From Sarcocystis neurona (lineage: Eukaryota; Apicomplexa; Conoidasida; Eucoccidiorida; Sarcocystidae), in contig KL647294.1 of the NCBI GenBank assembly GCA_000727475.1, forward strand, positions 1,176,369-1,240,368: 64,000 nt of DNA. Direction: 5' to 3'. The position numbers and the translations under genes were made by a program. Shown here piece by piece: positions 33,340-43,700 of the stretch (positions are counted from its first letter, which is position 1; every line of letters begins with the position of its first letter). The notes under the pieces are model-generated. The model was not told the origin of the DNA. It worked only from the letters and a program-made list of their open reading frames with translations, and searched no databases.

Positions 33340-35300
33340 ACACAAACATGCACCCCATCGTATACATGTATACACATACATATACATATACATAGACATA
33401 TATATACATATAAGTATACATATGCATATAGATGCACACACATATATTCATATATCTATATGTATATTCATCGACATACACGCATATACACATATATGTA
33501 TATATACAGATACAGATATATATATTCATATAGGTATGTATAGTTGAAAGAAGGAGGAATGTTTCGGTCGTCAGCACACACAAAACGTGGAAGGACGAGA
33601 CACGAAGACGGAGACGAAGAGAAGACGAAAACAGACGGAGACGGAGACGGCGACGGGAAGAAGAAGGCGGAGACGAAGAGAAAAAAAAGGGGGAGACGCG
33701 GGTCCCCACGGTGGGTGTCATCCACTGCTTCACAGATTTCCATAAAACTCACACAAATACACGGCGACTACAAAGACGTGCTTATATACGCATCTCCCTA
33801 TACATACATATATGGGTGTACTCTTCACACGTGCTTCTGCACATATATATATATATATATATGAATACAGGTACGTACGTATATTTACATACATATGCAC
33901 ATATATATATATATATGTATATATAGAGAGAGAAACCGATAGGCACGTAGATATTGCTTGACACGCGTATTCTCCACATATATTTACATATATCTACATA
34001 TGCAATATATATATATATCTCTGTCCCTCTATGTATATGTATATATATGTGTAGACAGAGAAAACGGCAGAGAGCTTCCTAGACAAATAGGTAGCAGTCC
34101 TTTCTTATTCTTTACACATTATATTTATATAGCTTTATGCATGCGTCTCTATTTATCTATCTATCCATGTATAGAGACAGAGACACGCAAATAAATACTG
34201 CTCCCCTTGATCCACATGTTCTCTACATATATACACATATACTTATATATGTCTATCTATCTATCTCTCTCTCTCTCTATATATATATATGTAGGCAGAT
34301 GAATCTTGGGCCCGTGGACGTGCAGAGTCTCCTCGCTATGGGGAGGTGTTGTTGGGTTTGACTACGGCACTGTGTACGTTGGATATTTCTCTCAGCAACC
34401 GACCCTCCCTCTATACACACCTACCTACCCACACATACACACACATATACACAAATATATATATACACAAATATAAATATATGTATGTATGAGTGCCCGT
34501 CAGTTGGGTTTCTTCTTCACCAGGAAACACAGAGATCGAGAAAGGGAAAAAGAGGGGAAGCGCCACGGGAAGGCGCGCGGCGAGGAAGACGGAGAGGAAG
34601 CCACAGACGGGCAGACCGACGGCGGGATGGGGGGGGGGAACGCCGAGCCGAGGGGGAGACGCTCCCCGTGTGACGTGCAGACACAAATATATATGTGCAT
34701 GCAGAGGAGAAGGTCTTCTTCACAAATATGTGCTTCGCTCTGCGAATACACAAAAGCATTCATTAAAACGTTATGTATACGTAAACGAAGCGACGTATAC
34801 ATATATATATGGACATGTGTCTGCATGCGTGCAGGACTCCTCGAAACGAGGGGACGTGAAGAACCGCAGTCGAAAGACACACGTACACACTTATCGATCC
34901 GCAATATGAGACGTAAATACATATATTTACGTCCCATATATATAAATATAAATATTTACACTTATCCGTATGGGCACATGCGTCTCTGAATACTTTATAC
35001 ATACATGTATATGTGTATCTATCTATATATATATATATATGTATTCATATATACAGATATTGAGATGCGTAGATAAACCTACGCTTATGTGAATGTTTAC
35101 ACAACAGGGCGTGGTTAGTGTGAGTAGACGGCAGGGAAAGGAAAAAGATAGTCCTTAGCCATATACATGTATATATATACATACATATATATATATATGT
35201 ATAGGTATGTCTCTATACATATATATATGTTATATATAGAGAGAGAGTTCCTTGAAAGAAGTAGAAAAAGGAAATTCAGTCGATAGAGGAAAATATATGC
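33340..35300. repeat. Microsatellite-dominated region
   Basis: (TA)n, TACA and GAGA runs cover most of 33345-33545, 33780-34070, 34130-34290, 34430-34480, 34795-35080 and 35155-35245. Purine-rich islands occur at 33560-33700 and 34520-34680. No exon is supported. Confidence 0.75.
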
Positions 35301-35480
35301 GTGAAGCAATATTTGGTAATATCTGGAAGAAAGTTGTCTTGCAGAAAGGCGCGCGCATGGGGCAACTTTGGGTCCTCCGAGCCAGCAGGAAAAATTAGTT
35401 CTTGCATGCGAGAAGAGAGACGAGGTGCACCTCAACACGACTTCCCCGGTGAAGGAAGAGCAGCAAAAGAGAAGAATTGA
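35277..35480 (-). CDS. Candidate terminal exon, unidentified
   Basis: A minus frame reads MQELIFPAGSEDPKLPHARA and continues FLQDNFLPDITKYC to a stop at about 35277. It looks like ordinary protein. Its entry phase does not match the donor of the candidate exon just upstream (35505-35619), so a missing exon or a wrong site is likely. Confidence 0.3.
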
Positions 35481-35504
35481 AGGAAATCGACAAATACGTG
35501 TGTG

Positions 35505-35619
35505 TGGACCTACGGTGTATAGTCAGGAACGGCGGACGTGCATGCGCCCCGAATATCGACGACGAGAAACTGCCGCTCGCTCGGTTGCGTCGTCACGCAC
35601 CTGCGACAACGCAGCATTC
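35505..35619 (-). CDS. Candidate internal exon, unidentified
   Basis: The acceptor gctgttgttttagag and a donor TACACC|GTAGGT bound a short minus-strand exon reading MLRCRRCVTTQPSERQFLVV and then DIRGACTSAVPDYT. The composition is protein-like and strand-like segments recall a beta-propeller. It may belong to the propeller gene upstream on the same strand, but the link is unproven. Confidence 0.35.
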
Positions 35620-36049
35620 CCTCTAAAACAACAGCAGCAGCAATTTCACCAGGCCAGCAGTCCTCCACGGCAACAGCAGCACGAGGAAGAAGGAGAAGAA
35701 GAGCAGGGGAAAATGGGGGGATACCAGTGGCAGCAGACCAGCACTCCCCAGGCAGCAGGCAGCAAGACAAAGAACATCAGCAGCAGTCACGTCAACAGCA
35801 AAAGCAAGCAGCAATCCGGCAGCAAACAGGTGAAACGGAGAAACAGTCGGGGAAGCACGTAAGTCGAAGAAGTGGCCGGGGAAGCACCCGGAGAATAAGT
35901 CGAAGAAGCAGCCGAAGAAGCAGCCGCAACAACATCGACCGTGAAGAGTCGAAAAGGCACGAGCCACCGCAGTTGCACGAGAAATAATCGCAGTGGAACA
36001 ACAGCAGCGTGACAAAGACACCCCACAGCAGCAGCAACAGCAGCAGCAA

Positions 36050-36262
36050 GAACAGGTGCAGCAACAGCAGCAAGAACAGGTGCAGCAACAGCAGCAGCAA
36101 GAACAGATGCAACAACAGCAGCAGCAAGAACAGATGCAACAACAGCAGCAGCAAGAACAGATGCAGCAACAGCAGCAGCAAGAACAGATGCAACAACAGC
36201 AGCAGCAAGAACAGATGCAACAACAGCAGCAGCAAGAACAGATGCAGCAGCAGCAGCAAGAA
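36050..36262. repeat. 27-bp tandem minisatellite, about eight copies
   Basis: The plus-strand unit caagaacagatgcaacaac plus agcagcag repeats at 27-bp spacing. The plus strand reads EQMQQQQQQ per unit; the minus strand reads Val/Ala- or Leu-rich repeats. Copies near 36050-36100 are shorter. Given neighbouring minus-strand exon candidates it may sit in an intron on that strand, although the plus Gln frame is open for 90 codons. Confidence 0.9.
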
Positions 36263-36439
36263 TAGCAGCAGCAAGAACAGATGCGGTCCTAGCAGAAGCA
36301 AGAACAAATGCAGCAAGAGCTTTACACGCAGATGCAACAACAGCAGCAACGCAGGCAGCAGGAGGAGCACCAGCAGTAGACCGGCAACTGCAGCAGCAGC
36401 AGCAGCAGTAATCTACGAAGCAGCAAGAGCAGCGGGAAA

Positions 36440-36536
36440 AAAAAAGCGGCCACGGCAGCATAACTCTTTCAGTTCCTTGGTGCAGTTGAATCAACTGCCC
36501 GTCACAAAGCAGGTCCACACACACGGAAAAATGCCG
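36440..36536 (-). CDS. Candidate internal exon, unidentified
   Basis: After acceptor atgcgttcag the minus strand reads RHFSVCVDLLCDGQLIQLHQ and TERVMLPWPL before turning pyrimidine-rich. It could be a propeller strand pair. The 3' boundary is uncertain because no strong donor is seen. Confidence 0.3.
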
Positions 36537-36589
36537 CTGAACGCATATCCCTTCAGATAAGTATTTCTCGCTCCTACACATCTACATAC

Positions 36590-36700
36590 ATACATATACA
36601 TGTACGCATATACATATACACATACACATATACACATATACATAGACACATATACATAGACACATATACATAGACACATATACATAGACACATATATACG
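36590..36700. repeat. 14-bp tandem repeat (acatatacatagac)
   Basis: Near-perfect repeats of acatatacatagac follow a TACATA block. Confidence 0.85.
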
Positions 36701-36949
36701 GGATCAATAAGGAAATTTACATATACACATATACGTGTGTATGCGTATATGTATGTACATATATTAGACGTTTACACAGGTGTATATCCACATAAGAAAT
36801 ATACATCCCCCTATCCTTTCAAACATATAACTGCATATATATATATATATATATCAACTGCAAGGAAACAGATATATACATATATATATATCTTTTGTAG
36901 GGACCTTACTACGTAAAACGTCCATATATATAATATCGATGTACAGAAA

Positions 36950-37250
36950 CTGATATACATTTATATTGTCGATTTAAATACATACACATATACATGTACA
37001 GGACGCTGCTGATCCGTAGAAACATATATATATATATATATATTTTAGATACTCTAGTACACAGAACCTACACATATATATTTTAGATGCGTGAGAAGAG
37101 ACATAAACGTATATTGTCGATTTATATACGTGTGTATATATATGGGGCACTGCTGATCCATAGAAACACATATATATATGTATTGTAGATACTCTACTAT
37201 ACAGAACTTATACATATATATATATATGTGTATATTCGATGCATCAGCAG
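36950..37250. repeat. ~145-bp tandem duplication rich in TA
   Basis: Elements recur in the same order about 145 bp apart: tattgtcgattta (36964 and 37112), tgctgatcc with tagaaac (37007 and 37151), and tagatactct followed by acagaac. The (TA)n parts differ in length between copies. Confidence 0.8.
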
Positions 37251-37629
37251 ATATATATATATATACGTATATATATATGTATATGTGGGGAACGGCATTG
37301 CTGTGAACAGTCTCTATGTGCATGAAAAGGAATCGATAGAGAGAAAGCGAGAGAGCGAGAAGTAGATCTCCTTCTGCAGTTTTTTTTGTCCGTGGATGCA
37401 AGTGGGGCACTTTTGAAAAGAAACGAAAAAAGGGGCGACTCACACAGAGAGAAAGGAATCCGAAAAGCGAGGAGGCGACGAAGAGAGACGCAGAAGGACC
37501 AGCGCGGGGAGCAGAGAGCTCGCGAGAGGGCAGGAGCAGGAAGAGCAGCAAGAGAAGGCGAGAAGGGGGGGGGGGGAAAACGGAGACGCGAAGAAGGGAC
37601 TTCGGTCGAGACGGGGGAGGGTCACTTAC

Positions 37630-37735
37630 AGGAGAAGCGAGGCGTCGAAGTCGAGGACGACGAGCCCGTTGGCCTCTACACTTCGCCAGAGGGCGGTGCA
37701 GTATCTCCTTTTCAAGCTGCTCTTCGCTTCCTGGC
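37630..37735 (-). CDS. Propeller-like gene, downstream exon
   Basis: The acceptor tttgtgcgcag precedes 37735 and a consensus donor CTCCT|GTAAGT follows 37630. It encodes QEAKSSLKRRYCTALWRSVE and ANGLVVLDFDASLL. It is clearly protein-like, but its link to exon 2 relies on two very short intermediate exons. Confidence 0.5.
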
Positions 37736-39247
37736 CTGCGCACAAATCTTCTCATGCAAAAGAGATGTATGGGGGGCTGCTCCACGCGTCTTTCCTGGGG
37801 AGGAGTCCTCTCCTCGGGCCGGGGGATTGTTGTGTGTTCCTGGGTCCAGGAACGGGGCTTCCACCACGTGCAGAATAAAGAGAGCAGCGTGTGTATACAC
37901 ATACACACATGAATGATACACGTATACATGAATATATGGAAGCCCTGCTTCTACATATATCTACGTTGAAGCACGGGACAAAAAATACATATTTATATGC
38001 CTATACGCCTCATATAGATGTACATCCACGCATACACACACAGCCCCACACATATCCACATATAGACCTCCATATGAGAAGGGCCCACACTTATAGATGT
38101 ATACACACCCATGGGGTTCTACTACACATATATAGAGAGAATATACACTGATGCAAGTATATGCCAAGATATATATATGTGGTACATACGTAAAAAAAGA
38201 CAAACATATATATATGTGGGGATTCACACGCGTGTGTTTCTGCACATGTGTGTGTATATATATAATAGACATACAAGAGATATTCACATATCCATTGTCA
38301 AACCTATACACATACATGAATGTATACGTATATGTTTTCCTAAGTATACACACATACTTGTATGGATGCATGTACACATATATATTTGTATATATAGATA
38401 AATAATATATAGATAGACTATCTCTTCATATATACATAGAGAGAGATACGTAGGTAGGTGAATGAGAATATGAAGAATACGTACGTGTGGAAAACGTTGC
38501 GTACACATATATATAGAGAGAGCAGATATGTATATACGTAAAATATATATGCATGTATAGGTGGTTGTATGGTTGTATTAAGAAAATAATGAATAAATAG
38601 ATGTAAAGAGTTCTGGACAAATACGAGGAAATCAAAACTTTTATAGATTCGAAGTATTTTCGTGAAGGAGCACCGGATGATGAGCGTCTTCTCTCAAGCT
38701 GCTCTGCTCGGTCGTCTGTGAACGACCACCACACAAACAAATACATGCAACATATATACATATAGAGAGAGATTTATATACATACTGATAGATACAGATA
38801 GGTATACATAGGTATGGATATATATATATAGATGGAGAGGTATAGATAGATACAGATATAGATAGACATACATATATGTGGATGGACAGGTAGTTAAGAG
38901 AGAAACATAGATAGGCAGATAAATATTAATCTAGATAGATACAGATAGGCAGGTAATTGCAAATAGTTACACATAGATATAGAAGGATAGATGTTAAAAT
39001 ATACATATATATATATGTATGTAGGTACAAATAGAGGCATAGATTGATAGGTACCAGTGATACAAAGACAGACATACGTATAGATAGACATACGTAGACA
39101 TAGACAGAGATAGATAGAGAGATAAATATATCCAGTTATATAGAGGAAAATAAAAACATATGGATGCAGATATACGGAGATATAGATAGAGACACACACA
39201 GACAAACAGATATACACAGAGAGATGCAAATATAAAGAGGGAGAGGG

Positions 39248-39285
<38 letters not shown>

Positions 39286-39632
39286 GAGGTNNNNNNNNNN
39301 NNNNNNNNNNNNNNNNNNNNNNNNNNNNNNNNNNNNNNNNNNNNNNNNNNNNNNNNNNNNNNNNNNNNNNNNNNNNNNNNNNNNNNNNNNNNNNNNNNNN
39401 NNNNNNNNNNNNNNNNNNNNNNNNNNNNNNNNNNNNNNNNNNNNNNNNNNNNNNNNNNNNNNNNNNNNNNNNNNNNNNNNNNNNNNNNNNNNNNNNNNNN
39501 NNNNNNNNNNNNNNNNNNNNNNNNNNNNNNNNNNNNNNNNNNNNNNNNNNNNNNNNNNNNNNNNNNNNNNNNNNNNNNNNNNNNNNNNNNNNNNNNNNNN
39601 NNNNNNNNNNNNNNNNNNNNNNNNNNNNNNNA

Positions 39633-39670
<38 letters not shown>

Positions 39671-40694
39671 GTCGGTAGGTAATCTCCCAGGCTTGGATAG
39701 AGAAGAAGCAGTAAGTGTTACACACCTGCACACACGTGTATATCTACGCAGAATTCAACTGCCGACATATATACTAATATACATATATATATACGCGCAT
39801 ATAAGAACACAAGCTCAGGTTGTAGTTACATATACACATACACATATATAGCTACATACATTTATATATATATATATATCCCTATATACATAATAGACAT
39901 AAATAGCTATGAATATATACATGTATATTAACACTCCAAGAACATATATACATATATAGATATAGATGTAGGTGGAGACATACATATAGATAGACAGATT
40001 GATGGATATATATATATATACATACGTATGTACATATATACAAAGGAAGATAATACCTCAACATATTTATATATATGTATGCACATGCATATGTGTGCGT
40101 GTGTGAAGCATGTAGCCTCACGTATATATATGGAAGCAGCGATGGAGAGAAAAAGAGATGGCTGCCCCGATGCGATCGGATCTCCCACTTTCCATCTTTC
40201 AAGAAATCCTCTCGAAATTGAGAAGAAGAGAAGAAGTTGTAAATGGTCTCCTCGAAGAAAACCGACGTCTGAAGAAATGACGACCAGGCGTGGGTAGCAC
40301 GTACATCCTAATCTTCTCAACAGAAAACAAAGAATTTCCTCTATAGTACACAAATATACCCACATATGTATGTGTATATATATTGAGAATATATGTATAT
40401 ATATGTATACATATATGTGTGTGCTTGCACTGTCATCTATATAGAGAACATATGTGTTCTCATGTGTATGTTTGTATACCTTTCTACAGTACATACATAT
40501 ATACATAAATATGTGTATATGTGTGTATACATCTCTACAGTATATACAAATACATGAATCAATATAGGTGGATGTATGTGGAAACCTCATTTATACACAT
40601 ATATGTATACGTATACGTACGTTTGTGTGGATGTGCGTAGAGAGAGACAGATTCGGCGATCGACACATAGTGCGGCACGCGTATGGTCATCTTG

Positions 40695-40728
<34 letters not shown>

Positions 40729-43700
40729 TATTAATCAATATACGCACATCTATGTATACGTTGCACATATGAAGCGATAATAAAAGACAATGAGAAAGAT
40801 AAGGGAGCGAAGCAGGGACACCATATACACATATATATACGTTTGTGTGTGCATATATATATGTGTATGTACAGAGAGAGAGACTTTTTGTGGAGAAAAT
40901 ACTTTTTTGTGTGGAGACTTGTTGAGAGAGAAGTTGCAGAAGAGAGAGACGCACCGAAGGAGAGGACGAGTCCCAAGCCCCCGCCGCCGATGAAGACTCG
41001 GCCCCCGCCCTCTGCAGCGGCAGCAGCTGACGCCGCGGCAGCCGAGGAGGAAGACGAAGAAGCGGAGGAGGATAGGCAGGGGACTGGAAGAGGAAATCTG
41101 CTGGTGTAGAAGGTCGTGCTGCTGTGGGCAGACCGATGGGGTGTCATGGAGGGAGGGACGAGATGTTCGCCTCCGAGACACTTCAACGAAGACAGTCGCC
41201 AGCGGACTACCTGCGGCACAAAGGGGCAGCCAGCAGCAGACTTACAGCAAGAAGGCGAGGAGAAAAAGAAGATGGAGCAGCGGAACGGCAAAGACGAGGA
41301 AAACGGAAAAGACAGGGAAAGGAAGAGGAAGCGCTGAAAAGAAGAAGAAGTGCGGAGGAGAAGACCAGAGAAGCAGAAGAGAAGAGAGCAGCAGGAGGAC
41401 GAAGAAGCTGCGGCAGCACAGGCAAAAAACAGGCGGAAGACAGCAGCAAAAGTCGGACTGGGAGGGACACCAAGTGGGGGGAGGAGGTGAAGGGAACGGC
41501 CGGCGGGCGCGCGAGAAGCAGAGGAGGGGAAATGTCGAGGGAATGAACCGCACCGGTCGAAAACGGGGAGGAGAAGGCGGGCGAAGTGAACACACGGATC
41601 GACGAAGGACAAGGACGCAAACGCAGACACACACACACCCACCCGCAGAGAAGCAGAACGGACCAAACGAGACAAATCTACGAGACGAAGATAGAGAAGT
41701 TGACAAAAACAGAAAAAAAGAAGGGGAGAAAAAAGAGGTACAGGGAGAGTACACGAAATTTGGCGTATTAGTCGAGGGGAGAAGGGAGACCAGGACGTGC
41801 CGGGTCCAGAGAGAAGAAAATGTCCCGAGGCGGGACGGGAAAAAGGGAGCGACGACGGACGGCAAAAAAGAAGGGCGAGAAATTGTTAGAGACGAAAAAA
41901 GGTGCCTGTATAAGGAGGAGAAGAGAGCAGCAGCAGAGAGCACCTTCCTCACCGAAGAACAGACGACGACGAAGAAGAAGAAAAGAAGGGAAAGGAAGAG
42001 AAAGCAGGCGAAGTCTGGGCATTGCACTCGTAGGAGGGTCATCAGAATAGAGAAGAGGATATGCAGGAGGTCAGGAGACCGAAGCAGAAAAGCCGAAGAA
42101 GAAAAGGAAGAGAACGGACAAGACGACTCCCCACTGCTAGAACCAAAAGACAAAAAGAAATTCGGGACGGCAATCACAAAGAAGAGGGGAAGGGAAAAGA
42201 CAGACCACCGCGCACAGACCACGGACGGCAGCGAGAAAGAAGACGAAGGAAAACGGAGGAGACCGGGGAAGAAGAGGAGGGGCCGTTCAAGCAGAACTGC
42301 ACCGGTTCACACAAACCTATTTATATATTTACAGGAATGTTCACATGCAAGTCAGCAAAAAGAGAAGGAAGAAAAGGGAAGGGGAAGGAGGGGAAGAAGC
42401 CACGAGAGAAGGGGAAGAAGTGCAAGGAAGGAAAAAATTGGATTGGCGTACTTCGTTCAGGCCAAAGACCGCATAGACGCATGAAGAGCCGACGGCAACG
42501 CATGCGCACTGCTCTTCGCCAAACGCCGCGAAGACAACAAGACGGCCCGGCAGCACTTTACATGGGCACGGCTTCGGGTGCTGCAGCATTTTCTTGTCAA
42601 AGTTTCTTCGAATTTCTTCGAAAAAAACTTTCAGTTTCCTGCTGCTGCTGCTGTTGCTGCTGCTGTTCTTCCCGCCTTTTCTTTGCCCCTCCTCCTTCTT
42701 CTCTTCCGTGAGCTGGTTCCTCCTGCTGTTGCTTCTGCTGAGGCCGTGCACGACGGCTGTCTCGCTGCTGCTGCGGTTGGCCGCCGCTGCTGCAGACCCG
42801 CGCAGCAGCTGTCGACGCAGAAAGCAGCATCTGCTGGACACGCCTCGCTTCACTTGCTGCAGTCCGACGCATGCAGCGAAGACGACAGCAGCAGCAGACA
42901 ATTTCACAGGAATGCCCTCTCCGCTCGCAGGCACTCCTTTTCCACTGCTGCTGCTGCTCTGCATTTTACCCGACTCTCTGTCTCTCTCGCCCCAGCATCC
43001 CCTTCCTTTCTTTTCTTCTTCCACGCGTCCTCTGCTTCGGCCTCCTCCTGCTGCTTTTGCGTCTGCTTCTTCGGCGGCATCTGCTGCTCCTCTTCCTTCC
43101 GCTGCTGCTCCTTCGTCAGTCGGTCCTGCTGCCGCTCTTGCGTCCCTACTGCCTGTTGCTGCCTCTGCTGCACCGGGCGCTGCTGTGTTGCTTCCTCCTG
43201 CTGGCGTTGCTGCTGTCTTCCGCTGTTGCTGCTGCAGCGTGGGGACGGCAGGCGACGCCGCAGAAAAAACAGCACCGCCCGCCCCGGGTGGGGCTTCAGC
43301 TACCTCTGCAGCAGCCGCAGTCGCAGCTGCAGTTGTCGCGACAGCGTCGGCTGCGTCGCCAGTAGCAGCGTCCCCAGCAGCAGCATCCCCGGCAGCAGCA
43401 GAAGGAACCGCGGAGAGATGGAGATTATCGCAGTGGGTAGGAGCCGTGTCTGCAGGGGGGCCCGGCAAGACGGCCTGCTTGTTTCTCTCTTTGTTGCTGA
43501 CGCTGCTGCTTCTGCTACTGCTGCTTCTTCTGCTGCTGCCGCCTCCTCTTCTCGACTCCCCAGCTCCGCAGCGATGCTGCCTATTCTTGGGGATGAAGCA
43601 GTACGGATGAAGCGGCACGGATGGAACAGTCGCTCGCGGATGAGTCATTGTAAAAACAGAACTGGCAACACTTACGCCCATCTGCCGGCAGGTACATGTC

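Noticed and set aside
31770..33395. 541-codon plus-strand ORF, Ser/Arg/Gln-rich
   Set aside because: It begins in TA microsatellite sequence and runs antisense to WD40 exon 1. Its composition is that of translated CAG and purine tracts.
41141..42484. 447-codon plus-strand Lys/Arg/Glu-rich ORF
   Set aside because: Antisense to the pyrimidine-rich intron 1 of the propeller-like gene, with no conserved motif.
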